Positions 16,328 to 25,928 are shown, numbered from the stretch's first letter. The stretch: DNA of 64,000 nt from Nevskia sp. (GCA_021732745.1 JAKFUK010000001.1:74931-138930), one strand, 5' to 3'. Numbers and translations are program-made. The notes: generated from the sequence alone by a model not told the origin.

Positions 16328-17506
16328 ATGAGTCAAACCGTCGTTGTTGCCGGCGTGGGCATGGTGCCCTTCACCAAGCCGGGCACTTCCGAACCTTATT
16401 ACGACATGGGTGCCGAGGCGGCCCGTCGCGCGCTGGCCGATGCTGGCATCGATTACAAGCTCGTTCAGCAGGCCTACGTCGGCTACGTGTACGGCGACTC
16501 CACCTGCGGGCAGCGCGCGCTGTACCCGGTGGGCATGACCGGCATCCCGGTGATCAATGTCAACAACAATTGCTCGACGGGATCCACGGCGCTGTTTCTT
16601 GCGCGCCAGGCCGTGCAGAGCGGTGCCGCGGACTGTGTGATCGCGCTCGGCTTCGAGCAGATGAAACCGGGCGCGCTGGGTTCGTACTTCCATGACCGAC
16701 CGAGTCCTTTCCAGCCCTTCGACACGGTTTGCGACGAACTGGTCGGCCAGCCGGACGTGCCGCTCGCGATCCGCTACTTCGGCGGCGCCGGCATGGCGCA
16801 CATGGAAAAATACGGCACCAAGGCCGAGACCTTCGCGAAGATTCGCGCCAAGGCCAGCCGTCATGCCATGAACAACCCGGTCGCCCTGTTCCGCAAGGAA
16901 GTGACGGTGGAGGAAGTCATGGCTTCACCGGTGCTGATCGGGCCGATGACGCGCCTGATGGCCTGCCCGCCCACCTGCGGCGCTGCGGCCGCGATCGTCT
17001 GCTCGGAGAAGTTCGCCAAGAAACACGGCCTGGACTCCCGCGTGAAGATCATTGCGCAGGCCATGACCACCGACACGCCGGAGACCTTCGAAGCGCGCAA
17101 CATGATGCAGCTGGTCGGCTTCGACATGGCGCGCGCGGCCGGCGACCAGGTCTACGCCGCCTCCGGCGTCGACCCCAAGGATGTCAGCGTCGTCGAGCTC
17201 CACGACTGTTTCGCGACCAACGAACTGCTCACCTACGAGGCCTTGCGCCTGGCACCGGACGGCGGCGCCGAGAAGATGGTGAACGACGGCGACAACACCT
17301 ACGGCGGTCGCGTCGTGACCAATCCCTCAGGCGGCCTGCTGTCCAAGGGCCATCCGCTGGGTGCCACCGGTCTGGCCCAGTGCACCGAGCTGGTCCAGCA
17401 GTTGCGCGGCACGGCCGAGGCGCGTCAGGTCAAGGGTGCACGCACGGCGCTGCAGCACAACCTGGGCCTGGGTGGCGCCTGCGTTGTGACCATGTACCAG
17501 GTCTGA
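16328..17506 (+). CDS. SCPx-type thiolase (3-ketoacyl-CoA thiolase/lipid-transfer protein)
   Basis: The 392-aa protein starts at ATG 16328 with GGAGCG upstream; longer in-frame extensions lack coding character. It keeps nucleophile Cys82 (NNNCSTGS), HDCF and the GHPLGATG motif, so it should be a true thiolytic enzyme. SCPx thiolases cleave branched 3-ketoacyl-CoAs such as sterol or bile-acid side chains. It heads a collinear block with two MaoC subunits, an SDR and acyl-CoA dehydrogenases, which together make a complete beta-oxidation cycle for a bulky or branched substrate. Confidence 0.88.
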   Translation: MSQTVVVAGVGMVPFTKPGTSEPYYDMGAEAARRALADAGIDYKLVQQAYVGYVYGDSTCGQRALYPVGMTGIPVINVNNNCSTGSTALFLARQAVQSGAADCVIALGFEQMKPGALGSYFHDRPSPFQPFDTVCDELVGQPDVPLAIRYFGGAGMAHMEKYGTKAETFAKIRAKASRHAMNNPVALFRKEVTVEEVMASPVLIGPMTRLMACPPTCGAAAAIVCSEKFAKKHGLDSRVKIIAQAMTTDTPETFEARNMMQLVGFDMARAAGDQVYAASGVDPKDVSVVELHDCFATNELLTYEALRLAPDGGAEKMVNDGDNTYGGRVVTNPSGGLLSKGHPLGATGLAQCTELVQQLRGTAEARQVKGARTALQHNLGLGGACVVTMYQV

Positions 17507-17520
17507 GAGGGAGGGCTTCC

Positions 17521-17979
17521 ATGATAGATACCAAGCACATCGGCCGTCAGTTGCCGAGCACCACTTTCGAAGTGGAAAAAGGGCGCCTGCGCTTCTTCGC
17601 CAAGGCCACCGGTGAAACCCGGCCCGAATACATCGACGAGGCTGCGGCCAAGGCGGCGGGCTACCGCAGCCTGCCGGTGCCGCCGACCTTCCTCATGGGC
17701 GCGGATCTCGATGCAGGGATCATGTTCACGCTGCTCGACGAACTGGGCGTGCCCATCGGCAATATCCTGCACGGCGAACAGAGTTTCACCTACCTCGCGC
17801 AGGTCTGTGCCGGCGACGTGCTGAAAGTGGATTCGCGCATCGCCGACATCTACCAGAAAAAAGGCGGAGCTCTCGAATTCATCGTGAAGGACTCGGTCAT
17901 CACCGATCAGAACGGCGTCAAGGTCATAGAAGCCCGCAGCATCATCGTCGCCCGCAACCCCAAGGAGAAGGCGGCATGA
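17521..17979 (+). CDS. MaoC-like hydratase subunit, FAS1-like N-terminal type
   Basis: The 152-aa single-hotdog protein starts at ATG 17521 after GAGGG and overlaps the next gene by ATGA. It belongs to the FAS1-like dehydratase/MaoC N-terminal group and lacks the catalytic Asp-x4-His motif, which its neighbour supplies. Such pairs form heteromeric (R)-enoyl-CoA hydratases, for example ChsH1-ChsH2 or HadAB. The tight overlap supports a physical complex. Confidence 0.82.
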   Translation: MIDTKHIGRQLPSTTFEVEKGRLRFFAKATGETRPEYIDEAAAKAAGYRSLPVPPTFLMGADLDAGIMFTLLDELGVPIGNILHGEQSFTYLAQVCAGDVLKVDSRIADIYQKKGGALEFIVKDSVITDQNGVKVIEARSIIVARNPKEKAA

Positions 17980-18395
17980 GCGTCCCCACTTTCGATCAGA
18001 TCAAGGTCGGCGACGAACTGCCCGCGTTGAAGCTGCCGCGCATCACGCGCACCACACTGGCCTTGTTCGCTGGCGCCTCGGGCGACCACAACCCGGTCCA
18101 CATCGACCTGGATTTTGCCAAGTCCGCCGGCATGCCGGACGTGTTCGCCCACGGCATGTTGCCGATGGCCTACCTCGGCCGCTTCCTCACCAACTGGGCA
18201 CCGCAGACGCAGCTTCGGCATTACGCGGTTCGCTTCTCGGCGATCACGCCAATCGGCGCCAAGCTCACCTGCGGCGGCAAGGTGGTGGAGAAACTCGAAC
18301 GCAATGGCGAACAGGTCGTGAAGCTCGAGATTGGCGTGGTCGACGACAAGGGTGAGCTGAAGCTCTCCGGCGATGCGCTGGTCGCACTGAAGTAA
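17976..18395 (+). CDS. MaoC-like (R)-enoyl-CoA hydratase catalytic subunit
   Basis: The 139-aa hotdog protein carries the hydratase 2 motif SGDHNPVHIDLDFA with catalytic Asp and His, followed by FAHGML. It hydrates trans-2-enoyl-CoA to 3-hydroxyacyl-CoA. The start overlaps the previous stop (ATGA), consistent with translational coupling to the noncatalytic hotdog subunit. Together they would provide the hydration step between the acyl-CoA dehydrogenases and the SDR in this cluster. Confidence 0.88.
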   Translation: MSVPTFDQIKVGDELPALKLPRITRTTLALFAGASGDHNPVHIDLDFAKSAGMPDVFAHGMLPMAYLGRFLTNWAPQTQLRHYAVRFSAITPIGAKLTCGGKVVEKLERNGEQVVKLEIGVVDDKGELKLSGDALVALK

Positions 18396-18426
18396 CCCAT
18401 CCCCATTCAGACAGGAAACAGAAATC

Positions 18427-19251
18427 ATGAAACTCGAAGGCAAGGTGGCACTGGTCACCGGATCGGGCCGCGGCATCGGCCGTGAAATCGCGCTCAAGCT
18501 CGCCTCGGAAGGCGCCAACGTGGTCGTCAACGATCTCGATGCAGGCCCGGCCGAAGAAACCGTCGCGGCAATCCAGGCCATGGGACGCAAGGCGATCGCA
18601 TGCACCGGCAGCGTGACCGAAAAGGGCTTCGCCGAACGCTTCGTCAACACCGCAGTCGAGCAACTGGGCGGACTCGACATCATCGTCAACAACGCCGGCT
18701 ATACCTGGGACAACGTCATCCACAAGATGACCGACGAGCAGTGGCACGCCATCATGGACGTGCACGTCACCGCGCCGTTCCAGATCCTGCGCGCCGCCTC
18801 CGAGTACCTGCGCGTGCAGACCAAGAAGGAAGCCATGGAAGGGCGCGAGGTGTTCCGCAAGGTCGTCAACATCTCCTCGATCGCCGGCACCGGCGGCAAC
18901 GCGGGCCAGGCCAATTATTCGGCCGGCAAGGCGGCGATCATCGGCCTGACCAAGGCGATGTCCAAGGAATGGGGCCGCTACAAGGTGAACGTCAATTGCG
19001 TGGCCTTCGGCCTCATCAAGACGCGCCTGACGGAGGCTGCGGCCGGAAGCGATGCGAGCATCGACGTCGAAGGTCGCAAGATCAAGGTCGGCGTCAATCC
19101 CGACCTGCTGAAGACGATGGAAGCCACGGTGCCGATTGGCCGCGCCGGCACGCCGACCGAGGCGGCAGGCTCCGTGTACCTGTTCTGCATCCCGGAGTCC
19201 AACTACGTCAGCGGACAGGTGCTCGTCTGCGGCGGCGGCTTCTCGATGTGA
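18427..19251 (+). CDS. SDR-family 3-hydroxyacyl-CoA dehydrogenase (FabG-like)
   Basis: The 274-aa protein starts at ATG 18427 behind AGGAAA. It has the Rossmann motif TGSGRGIG (11-18), NNAG and an intact YSAGK active site. It resembles the dehydrogenase half of peroxisomal MFE-2 and other classical SDRs acting on hydroxyacyl-CoA. Placed between the MaoC pair and an acyl-CoA dehydrogenase, it probably oxidises the hydratase product with NAD+. Confidence 0.85.
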   Translation: MKLEGKVALVTGSGRGIGREIALKLASEGANVVVNDLDAGPAEETVAAIQAMGRKAIACTGSVTEKGFAERFVNTAVEQLGGLDIIVNNAGYTWDNVIHKMTDEQWHAIMDVHVTAPFQILRAASEYLRVQTKKEAMEGREVFRKVVNISSIAGTGGNAGQANYSAGKAAIIGLTKAMSKEWGRYKVNVNCVAFGLIKTRLTEAAAGSDASIDVEGRKIKVGVNPDLLKTMEATVPIGRAGTPTEAAGSVYLFCIPESNYVSGQVLVCGGGFSM

Positions 19252-19253
19252 GC

Positions 19254-20411
19254 ATGACGATGAAGAAGCCAGAATCGGCATGGATGAACGAGGAACTGAC
19301 GCTGTTCCGCGACAACGTGCGCAAGTTCATCGCTGCGGAAATCACGCCACACGAGGAGCGTTGGGCCGAGCAGCAGTACGTTGACCGCTCGCTGTGGCTC
19401 AAGGCGGGTGCCGCGGGGCTGCTGTGCACGGATGTCGCCGAAGAATTCGGCGGCGCGGGCGGCAGCTTCGCGCACGAAGCCGTGATCATGGAAGAACAGG
19501 CCTACGCTGGTAATACCGCCTGGGCCAAGGGCGTGCACGAGATCGTCACCCACTACATCGTAGGCTGCGCCACGCCGGAGCAGAAGAAGCGCTGGCTGCC
19601 GAAGCTGGTATCGGGCGAGATGGTCGGGGCCATCGCCATGACCGAACCCGGCACCGGTTCGGACCTGCAGGCCGTGCGCACGCGCGCGGAGCGCGACGGC
19701 GGCGATTACATCATCAACGGCTCCAAGACCTTCATCTCCAACGGTCATCACGCCGGGCTTCTGATCATCGTCTGCAAGACCGATCCGACGTCCGCGGCCA
19801 AGGGCATCTCCCTTATCGTGGCCGAGCATCCGGCCTCCCTGCCCGGCTTCAAGCGCGGCCGACTGCTGCACAAGATCGGGCAGAAGGGTCAGGACACGGC
19901 AGAGCTGTTTTTCGAGAATCTGCGCGTGCCGGCAGAGAATCTGCTGGGCGGACGCGAGGGTCAGGGCTTCTACCAGCTCATGAACCAGTTGCCGCGCGAG
20001 CGCCTGATCATTGGCGTCGGTGCGATTGCCGCCGCCGAGGCCGCGATGCACCACACCCTGGCTTACGTGCGCGAGCGCAAGGCCTTCGGCAAGACGCTGC
20101 TAGAATTCCAGAACACGCGCTTCAAGCTGGCCGAGCGGCAGACCGAGCTCACCATTGGCCGCGTGTTCATCGACCACTGCATCCAGAAACTGATGGAAGG
20201 CACGCTCGATGCTGCGACCGCCTCGATGGCCAAGTGGTGGGGCACGCAGAAGCAGTGCGAGATCGTCGACGAGTGCCTGCAATTCTTCGGCGGCTTTGGC
20301 TACATGACCGAGTACCCGATAGCCCGCATGTACCAGGATGCGCGCGTGCAGAAAATCTACGGCGGCACCAACGAGATCATGAAGGAGCTGATCGCGCGTT
20401 CGCTGGAATAG
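19254..20411 (+). CDS. Acyl-CoA dehydrogenase, long-chain type
   Basis: The 385-aa flavoprotein starts at ATG 19254 (a second ATG lies at 19260), 2 nt after the SDR stop; there is no clear ribosome binding site, so coupling is likely. Family signatures AMTEPGTGSDLQ, FISNGHH and the C-terminal IYGGTNEIMKELIARSLE are present; the last closely resembles mammalian long-chain acyl-CoA dehydrogenase. It would introduce the alpha-beta double bond using FAD and pass electrons to ETF. Confidence 0.9.
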   Translation: MTMKKPESAWMNEELTLFRDNVRKFIAAEITPHEERWAEQQYVDRSLWLKAGAAGLLCTDVAEEFGGAGGSFAHEAVIMEEQAYAGNTAWAKGVHEIVTHYIVGCATPEQKKRWLPKLVSGEMVGAIAMTEPGTGSDLQAVRTRAERDGGDYIINGSKTFISNGHHAGLLIIVCKTDPTSAAKGISLIVAEHPASLPGFKRGRLLHKIGQKGQDTAELFFENLRVPAENLLGGREGQGFYQLMNQLPRERLIIGVGAIAAAEAAMHHTLAYVRERKAFGKTLLEFQNTRFKLAERQTELTIGRVFIDHCIQKLMEGTLDAATASMAKWWGTQKQCEIVDECLQFFGGFGYMTEYPIARMYQDARVQKIYGGTNEIMKELIARSLE

Positions 20412-20473
20412 CCTCTTCGCCCGCCGCACCGCCCTGCGGCAGCGGCTCCCACCCACTTCTTGATTCCCCTCCC

Positions 20474-21367
20474 TTGCCACACGATTCCACGACACCACTG
20501 CCGATTCGCCAGGTCCTGCTTCGGGGCCGCGACGGCCAGAGCCTCGCTGCCGAGGAGGCAGGCGATCCACGCGGTGTGCCCGTCATTCTGCTGCACGGCG
20601 GCGGGCAGACCCGTCACGCCTGGGCGGGGACGGCGCTGCGTCTCGCCGAGGCCGGCTACTACGCGCTGGCGTACGACGCCCGCGGCCACGGCGACAGCGC
20701 CTGGTCCGAGCAGGGCGATTACAGTCCCGACGCGCTGATTGGCGATCTTCACCAGGTGGTTGCAGGGCTTTCGAAACCACCCATTCTGGTGGGAGCCTCG
20801 ATGGGCGGCCTGACCTCGATGGTGGCACTCGGCGAGGCCGACAAGGATTTTGCGAGTGCGCTGGTGCTGGTGGACATCGCGGCGCGGCTCGAAGCCAGCG
20901 GTGTCGCGCGCGTGCTCGACTTCATGACCGCGCATACCGGCGGCTTCGCCACTTTGGACGAGGTGGTCGATGCCGTGTCCGCCTACAACCCGCATCGGCC
21001 CCGACCGCGTGGCACCGACGGCCTGCGCAAGAACCTGCGCTATAGGGACGGCCGCTGGTACTGGCACTGGGACCCGCGCTTTCTCAATCACGCCTCCCGC
21101 ACCCAGGCGGGTGAGGCCCTCGTGCAGCAGGAGCGCCGCGAATCCGCCGCGCGGCACATCCGCGTTCCGACCCTGCTGGTTCGCGGCGGCAGCAGCGACG
21201 TGGTCAGCCCCGAAGGCGCACGCGCGCTGCAGGAGCTCATTCCTCACGCCGAACTGGCCGACGTGGCAGAGGCGGGTCATATGGTCGCGGGGGATCGCAA
21301 CGATCTGTTCAGCGAAGCGGTGATCCAATTCTTGCATCGTCACGTCCCGCCACGACCGGGCAACTGA
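20474..21367 (+). CDS. Alpha/beta hydrolase
   Basis: About 297 aa from a TTG at 20474; no ATG/GTG with a good ribosome binding site is visible, so the start is uncertain. Signatures are LLHGGGQTRHAW (oxyanion loop), DARGHGDS, nucleophile GASMGG and the C-terminal GHMVAGD His. It could be an acyl-CoA thioesterase, lactonase or C-C hydrolase; the substrate cannot be predicted. It sits inside a run of acyl-CoA dehydrogenase genes, which suggests a role in the same pathway. Confidence 0.8.
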   Translation: MPHDSTTPLPIRQVLLRGRDGQSLAAEEAGDPRGVPVILLHGGGQTRHAWAGTALRLAEAGYYALAYDARGHGDSAWSEQGDYSPDALIGDLHQVVAGLSKPPILVGASMGGLTSMVALGEADKDFASALVLVDIAARLEASGVARVLDFMTAHTGGFATLDEVVDAVSAYNPHRPRPRGTDGLRKNLRYRDGRWYWHWDPRFLNHASRTQAGEALVQQERRESAARHIRVPTLLVRGGSSDVVSPEGARALQELIPHAELADVAEAGHMVAGDRNDLFSEAVIQFLHRHVPPRPGN

Positions 21368-21373
21368 CACGCA

Positions 21374-21397
21374 GGGCTGGCGTCGCATCGTCAGCCC
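21374..21397 (+). terminator. Weak hairpin between hydrolase and acyl-CoA dehydrogenase
   Basis: GGGCTGGCG-TCGCAT-CGTCAGCCC forms a 9-bp stem with one G-T pair, in the 98-bp gap. A run of seven Ts comes only some 40 nt later, so it is doubtful as a terminator. Confidence 0.25.
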
Positions 21398-21465
21398 CAG
21401 CCGAGCCGCTGCTGCCGTGCTCGCTGCGCAGACTTCCTTTTTTTCTCACCTCGAGGAGCATCACC

Positions 21466-22623
21466 GTGGATCTTGATTTTTCACCGGAGGACCAGGCATT
21501 CCGCGCCGAAATCCGAGCCTGGATGCAGGCGAACGTTCCGCCCAAGGCCGGCCCCGAGATCGGCCTGCCCAGTCACCTGGAAACGCAGGCGGCCTGGGAA
21601 CGCAAGCTCGGCAAGAAGGGCTGGCTGGCTTACAACTGGCCCACCGAGTACGGCGGACCGGGCTGGACGGCGACACAGCGCTATATCTTCGACACCGAGC
21701 GCGCCGCAGCAGGGGCCCCGGGGGCAAGCCCCTTCGGTCTGGCCATGCTCGGCCCGGTACTGATGAGCTTCGGCTCGCCGGAGCAGAAGGCGCGCTACCT
21801 GCCTCCCATTGCCGCCGGCGAACTGTTCTGGTGCCAGGGCTATTCCGAGCCCGGCTCGGGTTCAGACCTCGCCAGCCTCAAGACGCAGGCGGTTCGCGAC
21901 GGCGACCACTACGTGGTGAACGGCCAGAAGATCTGGACCACCCAGGCACACTGGGCGAGCTACATCTTCTGCCTGTGCCGTACCAACACCGAGGTGCCCA
22001 AGCAGCAGGGCATCTCCTTCCTGCTGATCGACATGAAAACGCCGGGCCTCGAAATCCGTCCGATCATGACCATCGATGGCCATCACCATCTCAACGAGAT
22101 CTTCCTGACCAACGTCCGCGTCCCGGCGGAGAATCTGGTCGGCAAGGAAGGTGACGGCTGGACGATCGCCAAGTTCCTGCTGACCCACGAGCGCACCGCC
22201 ATCGCCGGCGTATCCGACAGCCTGTACCAGATGGAGGAGTTGCGCCGGGCCGTCGCGAGCGATCAAGCCCATGCCGATGACCCGCTGGTGCGGCGCCGTC
22301 TGGCGGCGCTGGAAGTGGACCTCATCGCACTCGAGTACACCAATCTGCGCACCCTGGACCGGGTCGCCAGGGGGCAGGCGCCAGGCCCGGAATCTTCCGG
22401 TCTCAAGGTCAAGGGTGCGGAGATGCAGCAGGCCATTTCCGAGGCACAGGTCGAACTCGGTGGCCTCAGCGCACTGCCCTGGATGAGCGACCACGCGGCG
22501 GGCCACGAGGTGTTCCGTGGCGCCACGCAGCGTTACAACTTCCTGCGCGCCAGCAGCATCTACGGCGGCACCAACGAAATCCAGAAAAACGTCCTCGCCA
22601 AGCTGCTGCTGGGCATGGGCTGA
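21466..22623 (+). CDS. Acyl-CoA dehydrogenase, FAD-binding (alpha-like) subunit of a heteromer
   Basis: The 385-aa protein starts at GTG 21466 with GAGGAG 7 nt upstream. It has CQGYSEPGSGSDLASLKT, WTTQAH and the C-terminal IYGGTNEIQKN motif. The next gene encodes a second, shorter-motif acyl-CoA dehydrogenase without that C-terminal motif. Such adjacent pairs form alpha2beta2 enzymes (for example ChsE4-ChsE5 and related steroid side-chain dehydrogenases of mycobacteria). This architecture favours CoA esters of sterols or other bulky substrates over straight fatty acids. Confidence 0.88.
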   Translation: MDLDFSPEDQAFRAEIRAWMQANVPPKAGPEIGLPSHLETQAAWERKLGKKGWLAYNWPTEYGGPGWTATQRYIFDTERAAAGAPGASPFGLAMLGPVLMSFGSPEQKARYLPPIAAGELFWCQGYSEPGSGSDLASLKTQAVRDGDHYVVNGQKIWTTQAHWASYIFCLCRTNTEVPKQQGISFLLIDMKTPGLEIRPIMTIDGHHHLNEIFLTNVRVPAENLVGKEGDGWTIAKFLLTHERTAIAGVSDSLYQMEELRRAVASDQAHADDPLVRRRLAALEVDLIALEYTNLRTLDRVARGQAPGPESSGLKVKGAEMQQAISEAQVELGGLSALPWMSDHAAGHEVFRGATQRYNFLRASSIYGGTNEIQKNVLAKLLLGMG

Positions 22624-22645
22624 ACACTCGAAAGACATAGATCCA

Positions 22646-23788
22646 ATGGACTTTTCCTACTCGTCCGAGCAGAAACTGCTGCAGGACAGCGCCAACAAAT
22701 TCGCCCTCAAGGGCTATGGTTTCGAACGCTACAAGGAGACCCTGAAAATTACCGGTCAGCTCGATGCCGCGACCTGGGCACAGATGGCCGAGTTCGGCTG
22801 GCTGGCCCTGCCGCTGCCGGAATCCGTGGGCGGACTCGGCGGCAGCGGCACCGACATCTCGCTGGTGGCCGAAGCGCTCGGTGCCGGCATGGTGCTCGAG
22901 CCCTTCGTCGCCGGACTGGTGTTGCCGGGCAAGCTGCTGGCGCTGGCCGGCAGCGAGGCACAGCAGAAGCGCCTGCTGGAACCGCTCGCCGAAGGGCAGC
23001 TCCAGCTTGCGGTGGCCTGGGCCGAGCAGGGTGATCGCCAGAACCCGGTTCACTGCGCAACCCAGGCTAAAGCGGATGGCCAGGGCTACGTCATCAGCGG
23101 CCGGAAGCTGTGCGCACTCAACGCGCCGAACGCACAGCGGCTGATCGTCAGTGCCCGCAGCGCCGGATCTGCAGGCGAGTCCGCCGGCATCAGCCTGTTC
23201 GAGATCGATCCCTCAGCCCCCGGCGTCACCCTGACGCCGTACAAGGTGATGGGCGGCGGCACGGCGGCGGATGTGGTGCTTGATCAGGTCCGGGTATCGG
23301 CTGACGCGCTCATCGGCCCGGCTGGCGACGCCTTCGGGGTGCTGGACGCCGCGCTCGATCACGCCACCGCCGCATCCTGTGCGCAGGCCCTCGGGGCGAT
23401 GCACGCGCTGCTGGAACGTACCGCCAATTACCTGAAGGTGCGCAAGCAGTTCGGCGTAGCCATCGGCAGCTTCCAGGCCTTGCAGCATCGCCTGGTCGAC
23501 ATGTCCATCGAGATCGAGCAGAGCCGCTCGATGGTCCTGATGGCCAGCGTGCGCGTGGACAGCGCGGATGCAGACGAACGTCGTCGTGCGGTGTCCGCCA
23601 CGAAAGCCTATCTCGGCCAGGCCAGCAAGTTCGTCGCCCAGCAGGCGGTGCAGTTGCACGGTGGCATCGGCGTCACCGAAGAGCTCGACGTGGGGCATTT
23701 CTTCCGCCAGCTCACCGCCTTTGGCACGCTGTACGGTGATCGCGAACGGCATCTTGATCGTGTCGCCGGCCTGCCCCGCGCAGCCTGA
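22646..23788 (+). CDS. Acyl-CoA dehydrogenase, beta-like subunit of a heteromer
   Basis: The 380-aa protein starts at ATG 22646, 22 bp after the partner gene. It is divergent: the N-terminal half is recognisable (MDFSYSSEQKLL), but the usual EPGxGSD substrate loop and the terminal YGGTNE motif are missing. The VQLHGGIGVTEE segment is kept. It probably cannot work alone and completes the active site of the 21466 product. The same pairing recurs at 58002/59162. Confidence 0.85.
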   Translation: MDFSYSSEQKLLQDSANKFALKGYGFERYKETLKITGQLDAATWAQMAEFGWLALPLPESVGGLGGSGTDISLVAEALGAGMVLEPFVAGLVLPGKLLALAGSEAQQKRLLEPLAEGQLQLAVAWAEQGDRQNPVHCATQAKADGQGYVISGRKLCALNAPNAQRLIVSARSAGSAGESAGISLFEIDPSAPGVTLTPYKVMGGGTAADVVLDQVRVSADALIGPAGDAFGVLDAALDHATAASCAQALGAMHALLERTANYLKVRKQFGVAIGSFQALQHRLVDMSIEIEQSRSMVLMASVRVDSADADERRRAVSATKAYLGQASKFVAQQAVQLHGGIGVTEELDVGHFFRQLTAFGTLYGDRERHLDRVAGLPRAA

Positions 23789-23809
23789 TCCCCAACCCCA
23801 GAGCGCACC

Positions 23810-24964
23810 ATGACCCACTCCGGCGCACCCCACCCGTTCCTCACCGAAGATCACGAGACCTACCGCAGTCAGCTGCGACGCTTCGTGCAGAAGGACTGCG
23901 ACCCCCATATCGAGGCCTGGGAACAGGCCGGCGAGCTGCCGCGTTCCTTGCAGCTCAAGGCCGCTGAAGCCGGCGTTCTCGGCATCGGCTTTCCGGAGGA
24001 ATACGGCGGCACCGGAGACGATGACCCGTTCTACCAGACGATCATGGCCGAGGAACTGGCGCGCACGGGTTCCGGTGGCCTGATCGCCAGCCTCGTCAGC
24101 CATCGCATCGGCAGCCCGCCGATTGCCGCCCACGGCACCCAGGAGCAGAAGGAGCGCTTTCTGCGCCCGGTGATGGAAGGCACGAAGATCGCAGCGCTGG
24201 CCATCACCGAGCCCGGCGGCGGATCGGACGTGGCCAGCCTGCGCACCACCGCACTGCTCGACGGCGATCATTACATCGTCAACGGCTCCAAGACCTTCAT
24301 CACCTCGGGCATGCGCGCCGACTTCATCACGGTTGCCGTGCGTACCGGTGGCAGCGGAATGGGCGGCGTGTCGCTGCTCGTGGTCGAAGCCGGCACGCCG
24401 GGCTTCACGCGCAGCCCGCTGCAGAAAATGGGCTGGTGGTGCTCGGATACCGCGACGCTGTATTTCCAGGACTGCCGGGTGCCGGTCGCCAATCGCATCG
24501 GCGAGGAGAATCGCGGCTTCAAGGCGATCATGGAGAACTTCAACAACGAGCGCCTGATGCTGTGCGCGCAAGCCTGGGGCTTCGGCCAGGTCTGCTACGA
24601 AGAAGCGCTGGCCTACGCCCGTGATCGGCAGACCTTCGGCCAGCCGCTGATCGCGCGGCAGGTGATCCGCCACAAGCTCACCGACATGAAGATGAAGCTG
24701 GACGCGATCAAGGCCCAGCTCGACCTGTTGTGCTGGCAGACCACCCAGGGACACATGCCGGTCGCGGAAATCTGCCTGTTGAAGAATCTTTCCACCGGCG
24801 CGCTGGAATGGATTGCCGGCGAAGCGGTGCAGATTTTTGGTGGCGCGGGCTACCTTCGCGGCGCCAAGGTCGAGCGCATCTTCCGCGAAACCAAGGTGCT
24901 GTCCATCGGCGGTGGCGCGACCGAAATCATGAAGGACCTGGCCTCGCGTCAGCTCGGATACTGA
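23810..24964 (+). CDS. Acyl-CoA dehydrogenase
   Basis: The 384-aa protein starts at ATG 23810, 21 bp after the preceding gene. It has AITEPGGGSDVASLRTT, FITSGMRADF, QIFGGAGYLRG and a C-terminal SIGGGATEIMKDL, where GGA replaces the usual GGT. It is a full-length ACAD using FAD and ETF. It is the last gene of the 16.3-25 kb block. Confidence 0.88.
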   Translation: MTHSGAPHPFLTEDHETYRSQLRRFVQKDCDPHIEAWEQAGELPRSLQLKAAEAGVLGIGFPEEYGGTGDDDPFYQTIMAEELARTGSGGLIASLVSHRIGSPPIAAHGTQEQKERFLRPVMEGTKIAALAITEPGGGSDVASLRTTALLDGDHYIVNGSKTFITSGMRADFITVAVRTGGSGMGGVSLLVVEAGTPGFTRSPLQKMGWWCSDTATLYFQDCRVPVANRIGEENRGFKAIMENFNNERLMLCAQAWGFGQVCYEEALAYARDRQTFGQPLIARQVIRHKLTDMKMKLDAIKAQLDLLCWQTTQGHMPVAEICLLKNLSTGALEWIAGEAVQIFGGAGYLRGAKVERIFRETKVLSIGGGATEIMKDLASRQLGY

Positions 24965-25135
24965 CGGCTGCACATTCATATCTTGCATTGCGCAGGCGGC
25001 GCAGGATCTTCTTCTGGCTACAGCTTGCCAGCATTTCCGGCGCGATCTGTGACCGGTCGTCTGCACCGACGAAGCCCGCAGTCTCGATCATCCACCGTTC
25101 AAACCGCTGGCCCCTTCAACGCCTACCGCGGCGTA

Positions 25136-25777
25136 TCAGGCTTCTCCGTTCACGAAGACACCGTCAGAAATGAGCGAGGCAATCTGCCGGGATACCTTCT
25201 GCACCGAGCCCTGCTTGGGGTCGTACCATTCCACCGTCCAGTTCACCGCGCCCAAGATCACCAGGCGGGCAATGTGCAAATCGATGCCCGTACGAAGCTC
25301 TCCAAGCTCTGCGGCTTCCGTAAGCAATGTGTCCCAAAACGCACTGTATTCCTTGCGACGCAGCTGGTTTGATTTCTTCAGGTGCGCCGGTAACTGTCCG
25401 TAGGTCCGGATACTGGCGGATGTGAAATCTCCGTGCTGGAGCAGTCCGATCAGATGGCCCTCGATCCCGGCGGCAATCTTTTGCCTTGACTTAGCCTCCT
25501 CCGGCAGTGAATCGAGGCGACTCACGACCGACTTCCGCACTTCGTCGATTCCGGTGTCGAGGATCTCGGCTAGGATCTCGTCCTTGGAACGGAAGTGGTA
25601 GTACACGCTGCCGGCTTGGATGCCCGCAGAATCCGCGATCTGGCGCAGGGTCGTCGCCACATAACCCTGGTCACGAAACAGTTTGGCTGCCGACTTTAGG
25701 ATGTGTCTGCGAGTGAGTTCAGCAGGCGCTTCCGTACCTGTCTTCGCAATTACAGATTTACGCTTCGCTATCGCCAT
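25136..25777 (-). CDS. TetR-family regulator, KstR2-like
   Basis: The 213-aa protein starts at ATG 25777. The N-terminal TetR HTH (about 22-68) includes LRQIADSAGIQAGSVYYHF. The ligand domain contains NWTVEWYDPKQG, similar in style to KstR2 of mycobacteria, which responds to a steroid-derived acyl-CoA. It is divergent from an SDR/MaoC/ACAD operon, and the gap holds an 18-bp inverted repeat. It is the only TetR protein in the window and the natural candidate to read the repeated CTAAC-type motif. The ligand is probably an acyl-CoA, by inference. Confidence 0.85.
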   Translation of the reverse strand: MAIAKRKSVIAKTGTEAPAELTRRHILKSAAKLFRDQGYVATTLRQIADSAGIQAGSVYYHFRSKDEILAEILDTGIDEVRKSVVSRLDSLPEEAKSRQKIAAGIEGHLIGLLQHGDFTSASIRTYGQLPAHLKKSNQLRRKEYSAFWDTLLTEAAELGELRTGIDLHIARLVILGAVNWTVEWYDPKQGSVQKVSRQIASLISDGVFVNGEA

Positions 25778-25914
25778 GTCCGCAGTCCCCTGTCCAGCCG
25801 CTATTCTGCCGTGTCGATTGATCTATCGGTGACGTTTCCAAGTATTTTCCACGACGGCCCAACCGGGGCACCTTTCACTCGGGCCTTGAAACCCCTTCTT
25901 TAATGCACGTTCAT

Positions 25915-25928
25915 CTAACTATCATTCG
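25915..25928. promoter_or_regulatory. CTAAC-type operator candidate (tetR/SDR gap)
   Basis: CTAACTATCATTCG fits the loose form CTAAC-N4-ATTCG but lacks the CG centre seen at the other sites. It overlaps the neighbouring palindrome, so the match is weaker. Confidence 0.35.

Noticed and set aside
18600..19253. N-terminal extension of the acyl-CoA dehydrogenase at 19254
   Set aside because: The extension is an out-of-frame reading of the SDR gene, very Arg-rich and unlike any ACAD.
23213..25066. 617-codon minus-strand open frame
   Set aside because: It is antisense to two acyl-CoA dehydrogenases and has no recognisable domain.
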